Shown: in pieces, positions 10,388-22,190 of the stretch | Layout: each line of letters begins with the position of its first letter | Numbering within the stretch: the first letter of the stretch is position 1 | DNA from: Tragulus kanchil | Lineage: Eukaryota > Chordata > Mammalia > Artiodactyla > Tragulidae | NCBI GenBank assembly: GCA_022376925.1 | Contig: JAIOJX010000026.1 | Span: 204,506,900-204,570,899 of the forward strand | Length of the DNA: 64,000 nt | Direction of reading: 5' to 3' | The notes under the pieces: model-generated | What the model was told of the DNA's origin: nothing | Seen by the model: only the letters and a program-made list of their open reading frames with translations | Database searches by the model: none | Made by a program: the position numbers and the translations under genes

Positions 10388-12678
10388 CCAATCAACACAT
10401 TTAATTACTGTTATTAGCAATTCTCATAAGACTACTTTTAACAAACAGAATAGTTTGTAAACAGTGATATCATAAGCTTGAAATGTGTTAATCACTTTAT
10501 TTTTAAATGGCCTAGCATCTTTATTTTGTGTGTATATTCTCTCAATTATTAAATTATTAGAAAATTATTAAAAGTTAGGAAACAGGGAAAAACGCATAGA
10601 TAATCCATTGATTTTTCTTCTATGGTTCATGCTACAAGGAACAGTAAAATAAAATATAACACAACAAAATAACATATTAACACCCCCTTTACATGTAGTA
10701 AACTAGAGGTTGGATTACCAAATTGTTAAATTTGAATATCTATAAGTAAATTAATGTTAGTTATAATTTAAAAAGAAGCAAAAGATATGGCTACTGTCCA
10801 GGTAATCGAGTCATCTAAATTCTCTTATTCACCACTCCTGTAATGACCACTAAATAAGACTACAGACAAAAGAGACCAGAATCACTGCTAGTGACAAATC
10901 CTGGAAATATACTGGGTTGAGTTTATATTCCAACACAGGTTATTAGTAGCTGTTCAGCCATATTTGACAGCAGAAAGCAATTAACCAAACCTTAAATTTC
11001 ACTTTCCTTATTTGTAAATGGATAATAGGTAACTTTCAGAGTTGTAGTGAGGACTTACTCATTAAATCATTTATTTATTCATATAACAAGCATTTACTGA
11101 GCTCCTGATACACACCCATCTTTGTGTTAGCTAAATGCTCAGGAAGGAGACTTGTATAATAGCTACATGTTCTCAATATCCCTGAAATTTTCATGACAAT
11201 GACATGAGGTTTGGGGAATAAAATAAGATAATACAAAGTCAAGGTGCTCAAATTTTTATTTTGAACAATTAACTTTGCCATTATCAACCTGGTTCATAGG
11301 TGCAGAGATGAAATTTAAAAATGTATCTCAGACCACTAATTTGTAGATCAGATCACATCTTTACATGTCCCTCTTTCTGTTTAGCTGATAGAGCAAATCA
11401 TCATGCATGTATTCTCCCCCAGCCCCATCTTTCCTTGCTTTCTTAATTCCTCTCTTTTTAGTAGGACAAAATTATTTGTTCAAAATCGACTTTATTCATG
11501 TGTGTTTGAGGTAGGGAGGGTGACAAAATCTGTAAATTATAACCAATCAACACATTTAATTACTGTTATTAGCAATTCTCATAAGACTACTTTTAACAAA
11601 CAGAATAGTTTGTAAACAGTGATATCATAAGCTTGAAATGTGTTAATCACTTTATTTTTAAATGGCCTAGCATCTTTATTTTGTGTGTATATTCTCTCAA
11701 TTATTAAATTATTAGAAAATTATTAAAAGTTAGGAAACAGGGAAAAACGCATAGATAATCCATTGATTTTTCTTCTATGGTTCATGCTACAAGGAACAGT
11801 AAAATAAAATATAACACAACAAAATAACATATTAACACCCCCTTTACATGTAGTAAACTAGAGGTTGGATTACCAAATTGTTAAATTTGAATATCTATAA
11901 GTAAATTAATGTTAGTTATAATTTAAAAAGAAGCAAAAGATATGGCTACTGTCCAGGTAATCGAGTCATCTAAATTCTCTTATTCACCACTCCTGTAATG
12001 ACCACTAAATAAGACTACAGACAAAAGAGACCAGAATCACTGCTAGTGACAAATCCTGGAAATATACTGGGTTGAGTTTATATTCCAACACAGGTTATTA
12101 GTAGCTGTTCAGCCATATTTGACAGCAGAAAGCAATTAACCAAACCTTAAATTTCACTTTCCTTATTTGTAAATGGATAATAGGTAACTTTCAGAGTTGT
12201 AGTGAGGACTTACTCATTAAATCATTTATTTATTCATATAACAAGCATTTACTGAGCTCCTGATACACACCCATCTTTGTGTTAGCTAAATGCTCAGGAA
12301 GGAGACTTGTATAATAGCTACATGTTCTCAATATCCCTGAAATTTTCATGACAATGACATGAGGTTTGGGGAATAAAATAAGATAATACAAAGTCAAGGT
12401 GCTCAAATTTTTATTTTGAACAATTAACTTTGCCATTATCAACCTGGTTCATAGGTGCAGAGATGAAATTTAAAAATGTATCTCAGACCACTAATTTGTA
12501 GATCAGATCACATCTTTACATGTCCCTCTTTCTGTTTAGCTGATAGAGCAAATCATCATGCATGTATTCTCCCCCAGCCCCATCTTTCCTTGCTTTCTTA
12601 ATTCCTCTCTTTTTAGTAGGACAAAAATTATTTGTTCAAAATCGACTTTATTCATGTGTGTTTGAGGTAGGGGAGGGT
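10388..12678. repeat. Tandem duplication D (about 1.15 kb x2), probable assembly artefact
   Basis: 10388-11522 is repeated at 11543-12678 (offset 1155). The junction about 11523-11542 reads TGACAAAATCTGTAAATTAT, a distorted echo of both flanks. Copy differences are homopolymer lengths (GGACAAAATT versus GGACAAAAATT; GTAGGGAGGG versus GTAGGGGAGGG). Confidence 0.9.
10985..11170. mobile_element. MIR/L2-like ancient repeat
   Basis: TTCACTTTCCTTATTTGTAA followed by a GTTGTAGTGAGGA stretch resembles the MIR 3' part, and ATTTATTTATTCATATAACA followed by CATTTACTGAGC resembles the L2/MIR end. A duplicate lies at about 12140-12325. Confidence 0.5.
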
Positions 12679-13007
12679 ACAAGTGAAAACATAGTGGAAA
12701 CAGGATAACAGCAGAGCAGTGTAAACTAAAAATCTCAACATGAAGCACTTGAGGAACAACAAGAGCTGCCACAGTGGGAGCTTTAGAGGTTCAGAGGGGT
12801 AAGTCGTCATTATCAGACTCAGGTAGAATCATTTCTTTTTTTTTTTTTCAGATTAAAGTGGCTGATATTCAGTTAAAAGAAAAAAACTTAATGTGAATTG
12901 GGTTTTCAGAAATAATAATAAAAATTTCAAGCAAAGTCTCAGTGTTTTGGGTGATAAACTGTGGTCTTTATTTTCTAGAAATGGACATGAGCTACCAAAA
13001 AATAAAA
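12679..13007. other. Unique intergenic stretch, no gene seen
   Basis: AT-rich; contains a run of T at about 12836-12850. Antisense ORFs of 66-78 codons across it show no recognisable domain. Confidence 0.5.
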
Positions 13008-13145
13008 AATCAAACCTGAACTCCCTGCAATGAAAGTATGGAGTCTTAGCCACTAGACCTCCAAGGAAGTCCCTGAAATTTTTTTTTAACTATTTTTTGC
13101 TGTTTTTATTATTCTTATTTGGCTGCACCTTGAGGCATGTGGGCT
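13008..13145 (-). mobile_element. Two truncated reverse CHR-type SINE pieces
   Basis: 13008-13073 is the terminal part of a reverse SINE (GGAGTCTTAGCCACTAGACC, then AAGGAAGTCCCT). It is followed by 13078-13145, the start of a reverse SINE (T-rich tail then TTGGCTGCACCTTGAGGCAT). The pieces are in the wrong order for one element, so two fragments or a rearrangement are implied. Confidence 0.6.
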
Positions 13146-13154
13146 TTAAGAAGC

Positions 13155-14140
13155 AAACGTTTCACTTTAAAAGTGGCTTCATCATTTTAGCTGTATCGTT
13201 TGTCAAAAGATATCTGAAAGGAAAAGGCAAGTTATCCATGGGGAGAATATATTTGCTACATATGTAATAACTCATGAAAGATTATTATTAAGGATATGAA
13301 AAAAGCTTGTATAAATCAAGAAGGAAAATGTATACCCAAAAGAAAAAAAATGATAGGATTACACAGAAAGAAACATCCAAAGAATAAGCACACAAATAAA
13401 TAAATGTTCTTCTTCATTGGAAATCAGGAAAATGCAAATCAAGACTACAACAAAATACAGGTCTTCACTCACTAAACTGTTAAACATTTAGCTGTGTTAA
13501 TACCATGTGTTGCATGTATTATAAATTGATAGAATTTCTGCATATTGATTATGAGAACATAGAATAGTACAGTCATTTTGGAATAAAACTTGTTTGGTGC
13601 CATAAAGCTGAATATTCATATTATTTAACTCCTTAATTACTGTCTCATATATATTTACAAGAAAATCTTTTGAATATAAGTATCAGGAAGCTTGTACAAG
13701 AATATTCAAAATTGCGCCAATCATAATAGCAAAAAAACTAGAAATAATTCAAATGACTATTGATAGGAGAAAACATTATTATATAGTAGCAAAAAAAGAA
13801 TGAATTACTATTACATGTAGTATAAAATTAAGTGGAAAAAGAAGAGCAAAACAAAGTCTAAAAGACAACAAATTGCATGGTATCCATTTTATCAGTGAAC
13901 TTTGATTTAATCATACATCATACATGATAAAGCTATTAAAAGAATACAAAAAATGATAAGCAAAATTCAATGTGGCAGTTATCTGAGGTGATAGGCAGAA
14001 AACAGAATATTGGGGTACGGACACTATTTTTAAGCTAGTTGACATTTGTGAGTATCCATTATGTTACAAACAAATGAATAAAGCTAGTAAGATACATGAC
14101 ATGACTAACTGTAATTAGCTCAAATTGTGCACATCTGAGT
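13155..14140 (+). mobile_element. Degenerate L1 ORF2 3' remnant
   Basis: Reads like the end of an old L1 reverse transcriptase ORF: GGGAGAATATATTTGCTACA, TCAGGAAAATGCAAATCAAG, ATAATAGCAAAAAAACTAGA and TGGTATCCATTTTATCAGTG follow in the canonical L1 order. No open frame remains. Its last part recurs at about 14970-15263. Confidence 0.7.
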
Positions 14141-14163
14141 TTCATTAAAAATGTGAACAGTTG

Positions 14164-14446
14164 GGTGGTCCAGTGAATAAGGAGTCCCCCTTGCTGTGCA
14201 AGGGGCACCGGTTTGGTCCCCGGCCTGGGAGGATCCCACGTGCTGCGGAGCGGCTGGACTGGTGTGTCTAATTGTGAGCCAGCCCTCTGGAGCGCATACG
14301 CCAGAGCCGGGACCCTCTGCAAAGAGAGAGACTGCCGCAATGGGAGACCCACACAGGCCGAAGAATAAAGATGGATGAAAATAAATAAATAAATAAAACC
14401 AACAAAAGAGGCCAAAGTTTAAAAAAAAAAAAAGAAAAAATAGCTT
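14164..14446 (+). mobile_element. CHR/Bov-type tRNA-Glu SINE with 19-bp TSD
   Basis: Full SINE starting GGTGGTCCAGTGAATAAGGA, with AATAAATAAATAAATA and poly(A) tails. It is flanked by a 19-bp perfect target-site duplication, 14145-14163 and 14447-14465 (ends TTAAAAATG...ACAGTTG), suggesting a fairly recent insertion into the L1 remnant's downstream flank. ORFs on both strands here are SINE sequence. Confidence 0.88.
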
Positions 14447-15286
14447 TTAAAAATGTGAACAGTTGTGTTAGTGATACATCTGTTTTCCTCCAGGTTGAGG
14501 TACAAAATAAGATCATATCACTTTGTCTTTACTTAAATTAGGCATCTTTCCCCTTCTGATCTTTTGATTCATTCCCTTAAGGGCTAATCGGAAGATTCAG
14601 TTCTCCCGAACTGCCACAAGGTGTCACTGTTGAAAGTATCGCTATGAGGCCACTAGTCTGATGTAGACATGGGAGTCAGGGGATGCTATAGTTTCAGGAG
14701 CTTAGAAAGAAGAGGACTGAATTTTCACTCACTATACCTACATTCACCAGAGAGCTCTTACTTTCAATTCTTTCCATTGAGATTAAAGAGGCTGGTTCAG
14801 AAAAGTTTTCAAGGGTCAGTTGTCCATCTGTCCTCATAGTCAATCCTATTTAGAAAGGCCCCAGTATTGTTTCTTGTCAGCTGGTATATTAGGCTAGTTT
14901 ATTCATCTGGATACATATAAAGCTTAAAAGACATGAAAACAATTAATAGTGCAAAATAAAAAGAAAAGTCAAAACAAAGTCTAAAAGACAACAAATTGCA
15001 TGGTATCCATTTTATCAGTGAACTTTGATTTAATCATACATCATACATGATAAAGCTATTAAAAGAATACAAAAAATGATAAGCAAAATTCAATGTGGCA
15101 GTTATCTGAGGTGATAGGCAGAAAACAGAATATTGGGGTACGGACACTATTTTTAAGCTAGTTGACATTTGTGAGTATCCATTATGTTACAAACAAATGA
15201 ATAAAGCTAGTAAGATACATGACATGACTAACTGTAATTAGCTCAAATTGTGCACATCTGAGTTTCATTAAAAATGTGAACAGTTG

Positions 15287-15569
15287 GGTGGTCCAGTGAA
15301 TAAGGAGTCCCCCTTGCTGTGCAAGGGGCACCGGTTTGGTCCCCGGCCTGGGAGGATCCCACGTGCTGCGGAGCGGCTGGACTGGTGTGTCTAATTGTGA
15401 GCCAGCCCTCTGGAGCGCATACGCCAGAGCCGGGACCCTCTGCAAAGAGAGAGACTGCCGCAATGGGAGACCCACACAGGCCGAAGAATAAAGATGGATG
15501 AAAATAAATAAATAAATAAAACCAACAAAAGAGGCCAAAGTTTAAAAAAAAAAAAAGAAAAAATAGCTT
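15287..15569 (+). mobile_element. tRNA-Glu SINE, duplicate of 14164-14446
   Basis: Same insertion with the same target-site duplication, carried by duplication E. Confidence 0.88.
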
Positions 15570-16523
15570 TTAAAAATGTGAACAGTTGTGTTAGTGATAC
15601 ATCTGTTTTCCTCCAGGTTGAGGTACAAAATAAGATCATATCACTTTGTCTTTACTTAAATTAGGCATCTTTCCCCTTCTGATCTTTTGATTCATTCCCT
15701 TAAGGGCTAATCGGAAGATTCAGTTCTCCCGAACTGCCACAAGGTGTCACTGTTGAAAGTATCGCTATGAGGCCACTAGTCTGATGTAGACATGGGAGTC
15801 AGGGGATGCTATAGTTTCCAGGAGCTTAGAAAGAAGAGGACTGAATTTTCACTCACTATACCTACATTCACCAGAGAGCTCTTACTTTCAATTCTTTCCA
15901 TTGAGATTAAAGAGGCTGGTTCAGAAAAGTTTTCAAGGGTCAGTTGTCCATCTGTCCTCATAGTCAATCCTATTTAGAAAAGCCCCAGTATTGTTTCTTG
16001 TCAGCTGGTATATTAGGCTAGTTTATTCATCTGGTATATATTAGATGTTACATTTTAGTTTATTAAATATATTCTAATCATAGTGAACCTTAGAAAGGAA
16101 AAGGACAAGATCCATTCGTTTTGCTCCTTAGCTGTTTAAAAACAATTTGCATTCTAAACTGCCTCTACTGCATATCTCCCATCTACATAATTAAAAAAGA
16201 ATGCTTAAGGAATTCTTCACAGAACCAAGAAGGCTTATCTAAAATGACTAATTGTCTTCCCCAGATAACAGAGTAGTTTCTGGAAACCTTGGAGTAATAA
16301 TGCCTTCTGATCTTAAAATAAATGCTATCTTCTTGGCAAACAATTATGCTACTATTTGCAAAGTATTTTTTTAAAAATACTTTCATATACATTTTCTCAA
16401 CTATCACAAATATGAACATGCTCTGAAATGAAGAGGGACGTTTTTTTGTTCTTCTTTCTCTTCTTCAAGAAAAGGTTCCGAGAGAGATTGAGCAGGACCA
16501 GCTATGTACTTTAGGAAACCCAT

Positions 16524-16737
16524 GCGTGTGTGTTTAGTTGTTTCAGTCATGTCTGACTCTTAGTGACACTGTGGACTATAGCCAGCCAGACTTCTTAGTA
16601 GATGGGATTCTCTAGGCAAGAATACTGGAGTGGGTTTCCATGCCTTCCTCCAAGGGATCTTCCTAATCCAGGGATCGAACTTGGGCCTCCTGCACTGCAG
16701 GCAGATTCTTTACCAACTGAGCCACCAGGGAAACTCC
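16524..16737 (-). mobile_element. Bov-tA SINE, reverse orientation
   Basis: Reverse Bov-tA with TTTCAGTCATGTCTGACTCT, CAAGAATACTGGAGTGGGTT and a terminal GAGCCACCAGGGAAACTCC. It is flanked by an imperfect 12-bp target-site duplication, TAGGAAACCCAT at 16512 and TAGGGAACCCAT at 16738. Confidence 0.9.
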
Positions 16738-16795
16738 TAGGGAACCCATAGCAAGCCAGAGTAGCTATAATCATAATTCAAACAAATGGACCCTG

Positions 16796-16999
16796 ATTTT
16801 TTTTCTTTTGAAATTCTTATTTTGTACTGGGGTAGAGCCAATTAACAGTATCATGATAGTTTTAGGTGAACCGTGAAGGGACTCAGTCATATATATATAT
16901 TAATACATGTATCTATTCTCCTCCAATCCCCGCTCCCATCCAGGCTGCCACATAACATTGAGCAGAGTTCCACATGCTATACAGTAGGTCCTTGTTGAC
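16796..16999. mobile_element. L1 3'-UTR-like fragment
   Basis: CCACATGCTATACAGTAGGT and the preceding CATCCAGGCTGCCACATAAC-type text match the artiodactyl L1 3' UTR pattern. Duplicate at about 17888-18092. Confidence 0.6.
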
Positions 17000-17616
17000 A
17001 GAGCCTAATGTTTTTTAGGGACCAGTGTTACAGTTCCTCTACATCAGGGGTATGTTGCCTCCCAAGGTTTTCCCCAACAGTGCAAAATGAACTTTCATAT
17101 TTTAAAGAACACAAACAAAAGATAGGTCCTTCAGCATGGGAACAGATTAAAACCAGTGACATCTGAGATTTTGCCATCATTACTTGAGTTTTCAAAACAT
17201 TTTTTTTTTCCAGAAGAGTTCTCCTTAGCTGTTTAAAAACAATTTGCATTCTAAACTGCCTCTACTGCATATCTCCCATCTACATAATTAAAAGAATGCT
17301 TAAGGAATTCTTCACAGAACCAAGAAGGCTTATCTAAAATGACTAATTGTCTTCCCCAGATAACAGAGTAGTTTCTGGAAACCTTGGAGTAATAATGCCT
17401 TCTGATCTTAAAATAAATGCTATCTTCTTGGCAAACAATTATGCTACTATTTGCAAAGTATTTTTTTAAAAATACTTTCATATACATTTTCTCAACTATC
17501 ACAAATATGAACATGCTCTGAAATGAAGAGGGACGTTTTTGTTCTTCTTTCTCTTCTTCAAGAAAAGGTTCCGAGAGAGATTGAGCAGGACCAGCTATGT
17601 ACTTTAGGAAACCCAT

Positions 17617-17830
17617 GCGTGTGTGTTTAGTTGTTTCAGTCATGTCTGACTCTTAGTGACACTGTGGACTATAGCCAGCCAGACTTCTTAGTAGATGGGA
17701 TTCTCTAGGCAAGAATACTGGAGTGGGTTTCCATGCCTTCCTCCAAGGGATCTTCCTAATCCAGGGATCGAACTTGGGCCTCCTGCACTGCAGGCAGATT
17801 CTTTACCAACTGAGCCACCAGGGAAACTCC
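17617..17830 (-). mobile_element. Bov-tA SINE, duplicate of 16524-16737
   Basis: Same insertion with its target-site duplications, carried by duplication F. Confidence 0.9.
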
Positions 17831-17887
17831 TAGGGAACCCATAGCAAGCCAGAGTAGCTATAATCATAATTCAAACAAATGGACCCT

Positions 17888-18092
17888 GATTTTTTTTCTT
17901 TTGAAATTCTTATTTTGTACTGGGGTAGAGCCAATTAACAGTATCATGATAGTTTTAGGTGAACCGTGAAGGGACTCAGTCATATATATATATTAATACA
18001 TGTATCTATTCTCCTCCAATCCCCGCTCCCATCCAGGCTGCCACATAACATTGAGCAGAGTTCCACATGCTATACAGTAGGTCCTTGTTGAC
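17888..18092. mobile_element. L1 3'-UTR-like fragment, duplicate
   Basis: Copy of 16796-16999 carried by duplication F. Confidence 0.6.
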
Positions 18093-18104
18093 AGAGCCTA
18101 ATGT

Positions 18105-20278
18105 TTTTTAGGGACCAGTGTTACAGTTCCTCTACATCAGGGGTATGTTGCCTCCCAAGGTTTTCCCCAACAGTGCAAAATGAACTTTCATATTTTAAAA
18201 GAACACAAACAAAAAGATAGGTCCTTCAGCATGGGAACAGATTAAAACCAGTGACATCTGAGATTTTGCCATCATTACTTGAGTTCCTTAAAGAGTCAAT
18301 AATCATGCCCCATTCCTCCAGATCTCAGAGGACTGACAAGACTTGTTCTCTCAGGCATATTTTGACACAGGAAAAGCCAGAAATGTTAGGTGGTAAGAGC
18401 CCTTCTCAGCCACCGGAGTGTGAGACATGCATGCTTAGAGTTTCCTAAGGAGTTGGAGGGCATATACCCCTTCTTCTACTCAGACCACTGATCTCATTCA
18501 TGTGTAATTGAATCAGGTTCCTTAGGGTCACCCATAGTTTGATGGTTTAGATTTGCTTTTATAGGTGTTACACAATAGTGGATTTACAGCCTTCCTTGCT
18601 GGAGGTGATGAAAACAGATTCCTGAGAGGATGGAGGAGTAGTTTAGGCTCAGTTAGCTGTTAAACTTTAGAATGACAAGGTTTTGTTTTGCGTTTTTTTT
18701 TTTTTCAATTTTTCAGACCCAATTCCCTTGAGACTAATTGTTAAGTTGTATAACAGTACAGTGAACATAGTTCAGGTTGTCTAGTCCCATAAAAGCATTC
18801 ACTTAGTTAGAAAAACAACAAAGAAACACAGTTCCTCTAACAAGGAGTCTAATTAACCATGTCGTCTGCGGCAGTACATCTGGTACGTGGAGAAGAGATT
18901 GAGGACAGATCTGAGTTTCTCTTTGTTTGGGTTTTCTAGGGAAGCAGTCAGTCAGTCTAATAAGGCAGTGGCATTGCTGGTGGATTGATTCTTTTTTTTT
19001 TTTTTTGGTCATGTATGAAGAGACTTGCAGGAATATAGGTGTAGGGCTTGATATAAATTTGTAATAAAAGGCATAGCTTTTAAAATATGCAAACAGGATA
19101 ATATGCTGCCTATTAGCAGTGCAACATCTTTCCTAGGAAGAAAGTTCAGAAACTAAAATTTTTTAGCTCTAATTAAGGACAGAGGGTTAGGTTCTTACCT
19201 GGGCTTTTACATACAGTCCTGTTCCTTTGTTTTTAGGGACCAGTGTTACAGTTCCTCTACATCAGGGGTATGTTGCCTCCCAAGGTTTTCCCCAACAGTG
19301 CAAAATGAACTTTCATATTTTAAAAGAACACAAACAAAAAGATAGGTCCTTCAGCATGGGAACAGATTAAAACCAGTGACATCTGAGATTTTGCCATCAT
19401 TACTTGAGTTCCTTAAAGAGTCAATAATCATGCCCCATTCCTCCAGATCTCAGAGGACTGACAAGACTTGTTCTCTCAGGCATATTTTGACACAGGAAAA
19501 GCCAGAAATGTTAGGTGGTAAGAGCCCTTCTCAGCCACCGGAGTGTGAGACATGCATGCTTAGAGTTTCCTAAGGAGTTGGAGGGCATATACCCCTTCTT
19601 CTACTCAGACCACTGATCTCATTCATGTGTAATTGAATCAGGTTCCTTAGGGTCACCCATAGTTTGATGGTTTAGATTTGCTTTTATAGGTGTTACACAA
19701 TAGTGGATTTACAGCCTTCCTTGCTGGAGGTGATGAAAACAGATTCCTGAGAGGATGGAGGAGTAGTTTAGGCTCAGTTAGCTGTTAAACTTTAGAATGA
19801 CAAGGTTTTGTTTTGCGTTTTTTTTTTTTTCAATTTTTCAGACCCAATTCCCTTGAGACTAATTGTTAAGTTGTATAACAGTACAGTGAACATAGTTCAG
19901 GTTGTCTAGTCCCATAAAAGCATTCACTTAGTTAGAAAAACAACAAAGAAACACAGTTCCTCTAACAAGGAGTCTAATTAACCATGTCGTCTGCGGCAGT
20001 ACATCTGGTACGTGGAGAAGAGATTGAGGACAGATCTGAGTTTCTCTTTGTTTGGGTTTTCTAGGGAAGCAGTCAGTCAGTCTAATAAGGCAGTGGCATT
20101 GCTGGTGGATTGATTCTTTTTTTTTTTTTTTGGTCATGTATGAAGAGACTTGCAGGAATATAGGTGTAGGGCTTGATATAAATTTGTAATAAAAGGCATA
20201 GCTTTTAAAATATGCAAACAGGATAATATGCTGCCTATTAGCAGTGCAACATCTTTCCTAGGAAGAAAGTTCAGAAAC
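18105..20278. repeat. Tandem duplication G (about 1.05-1.13 kb x2), probable assembly artefact
   Basis: 18105-19153 is repeated at 19230-20278 (offset 1125). After 19153 copy 1 continues with about 24 bp of garbled sequence and then GACAGAGGGTTAGGTTCTTA..., which reappears at 20345 after a correct 66-bp interval, so copy 1's tail has lost 42 bp. 18105-18285 also belongs to duplication F (three copies). Confidence 0.9.
18500..18745 (+). promoter_or_regulatory. Candidate EBF + homeodomain site cluster (TAAR enhancer candidate)
   Basis: Two pairs of olfactory-type motifs lie within about 240 bp: TAATTG followed by TTCCTTAGGG (about 18504-18527), and ATTCCCTTGAGA directly followed by CTAATTG (18722-18740). 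EBF/Olf-1 sites resemble TCCCNNGGGA and LHX-type homeodomain cores are TAATTA/TAATTG. The mouse Taar cluster has an enhancer between Taar1 and Taar2 that works through such factors, so location fits; identity is inference. The copy at 19625-19870 is from duplication G. Confidence 0.3.
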
Positions 20279-21144
20279 ATGGAAAAGTTTATTTCTTTAT
20301 AAGCTTCTGAGTAAGTAATTTACCACAAGTGTTCACCTATGTGAGACAGAGGGTTAGGTTCTTACCTGGGCTTTTACATACAGTCCTGTTCCTTTGTTTC
20401 CTTAGGAGAAGTCTTTTCTGGTCAAATGTATTCTTGAATGTTGAATATCCTCATCCCAACCAGGAAAGAGGGAAGGAAGGAAGGAAAGGAGGAAGAATAA
20501 GAGGGAAACCACAGTTGATAATGTTGTTTATACATCAGGCATTGTGCTACGGCTGTTCGAATGTATTATTTAGTGTGTTGAGATTCATTGACGTTGGGTT
20601 TTTGATAGAAATTGAGTTAACTGAAAGAAATCAGAATTCCTTGAGTAAGGACAAAATAATTAAAAGAAAGCAGAAAGAGTGATTGTCAGGACAAAAGAAC
20701 TTTGTAAAGTCTCTTAAAATCCTTAAGGAGTGAATTCTAAAGCAGTGGAATATTTAACACAGGAGCACTAAAGACATTCAATGTCAAGATAAAAAGAAAT
20801 GAGATCATATTGGAACAATTAGAAAATTCTTTAGTATTATAGTCTGCTCCTACAGTTTAGTCACTTTCTTAGGGAATGCAGCAATTACTTTTAATTTAGC
20901 ATTTGTGTAGAAGACAATTCAGACATAATCTAAAATGGGAAAGAAATTTATACTGTCCCAGATCTTTATTTTTTGTGCTTGAGCTTCTTGTGGAAACAGA
21001 AGATGTCCTTTTTAATTCTCTTGCAATCCTTGTTTCTATATGTGTTTACGTTAATAGTTTTAAAAGCAGAAGAAGTGATACTTTAAGAATATAGCCTTGA
21101 AAATACTGGGTTTTGCATTTTGCTTTCTATAGGTAATCAATCTG
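20279..21144. other. Unique intergenic stretch, no gene recognised
   Basis: Contains a GGAA-rich purine patch (about 20463-20496). A 117-codon ORF at 20329-20682 is lysine-rich, resembles nothing I know and has no supporting signal, so it is not called. Nothing else is seen. Confidence 0.5.
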
Positions 21145-22104
21145 AAAAATATGAAATATATGACCATTGAAAGGTTTAAGCTGATGCTGGATATTGCATG
21201 CAAGGAACCTGCCAAATATACCATAGAAAATGATGATGCTTAAGATTTATTTTAAAGTATTGTGCTGCTTGATGTGCTCACTGAATAGCCATCTAATGTA
21301 CGCCTGCCTACTCTGAGGTGAATGTATGAAGAATAAACACTCAGGCATCCTGTTATGTGTTTCAGAGACCTTTATTACAGTTTTCAGAGTTGATTGGCTA
21401 ATGAAATTTCCTGAATGCTTAAAGGGAAGGAAATCAGACTCCACATCCCACAACTTGAAGTTTAGAAGGATTGAACATGGTCTTTCCAAAAGTGGATGGT
21501 AGGATGATTGATGATATCAAAGTCACTAAACCTTGAGCACGATGAAGTCTGCAGTTTAATCTTGAAATGTATTGTCAGAGTTGCCTTTAGCACAAGAATA
21601 TCACGTGGGTACATGTCATCTTCATTACAATGGAATTATTTATTTCTTTTAGCTTTACTTTTTAGGAAGTAAAATGATTTAAAAATAAATCAACAAAATT
21701 TTCTTGGGCTCTTCTATGCTTTTTCATGTGAATACCAAAGGTGGTTGAGCTTTCCTTTCTCTTTTCTAGTACTCCTTTTTCTCCAGGACTTTCTTAACTG
21801 TGCTGATGCTTAACTGACCAGCAGGTGTCTCACAAGGAATGGTGATTACCTGAAAAAATTGGTACCAACAAGGGGAAAGATTCCTTGTCTCTTTCTTCCC
21901 TCTTACCTCTTTCCTGTGAGGATGTAAGGAGGAAAAGAAGGTGAATGCTATATATACATTGGAATCCTCTATGGTAACTGCTAAAAATGAATAAAGTTTG
22001 AGAATAAGTTGTAAACATTCTAGAAATTTTTTTATAAAAGTGTGTAGGAATTTGTACTTGGAAGGACAAAATCTAATAATAATTTAAGGTTAAAAAGAAT
22101 AAAT

Positions 22105-22190
22105 GGACTTTCTGGTGGCTCAGATGGTAAAGAATATACCTGCAATGGGAGATACCTGGGTTTAATCCCTGCGTCAGGAAGATCCCCTAC
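22105..22190 (+). mobile_element. Bov-tA SINE, 3'-truncated
   Basis: GGACTTTCTGGTGGCTCAGA, then GGTAAAGAATATACCTGCAA and the GGAAGATCCCCT block identify the tRNA-Glu-derived head of Bov-tA in forward orientation. Confidence 0.8.

Larger units (their letters stand above)
13847..16034. repeat. Tandem duplication E (about 1.06 kb x2), probable assembly artefact
   Basis: 13847-14910 is repeated at 14970-16034 (offset 1123, then 1124 after an added C at about 15819). The 59-bp junction has a noisy echo of the sequence before copy 1 (AAAAGAAAAGTCAAAACAAA versus AAAAGAAGAGCAAAACAAA). Confidence 0.9.
16124..18285. repeat. Tandem duplication F (about 1.07 kb x2), probable assembly artefact
   Basis: 16124-17190 is repeated at 17221-18285 (offset 1097 falling to 1095). 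Differences are homopolymer runs only (for example eight versus five T near 16441/17535; six versus four A near 16193/17290). The junction 17191-17220 is low-complexity. Confidence 0.92.

Noticed and set aside
10787..10807. ATG GCT ACT GTC CAG followed by GTAATC as TAAR2 exon 1
   Set aside because: It has the right kind of start, phase and donor, and loosely resembles the mouse Met-Ala...Gln exon, but five codons are too few to exclude chance and the distance is long.
14059..15639. 118-codon and 82-codon antisense ORFs, twice
   Set aside because: SINE-derived frames in duplication E, with no host-gene similarity.
20329..20682. 117-codon ORF in unique DNA
   Set aside because: Low-complexity Lys/Glu-rich composition partly from a GGAA repeat; no known domain and no flanking gene signals.
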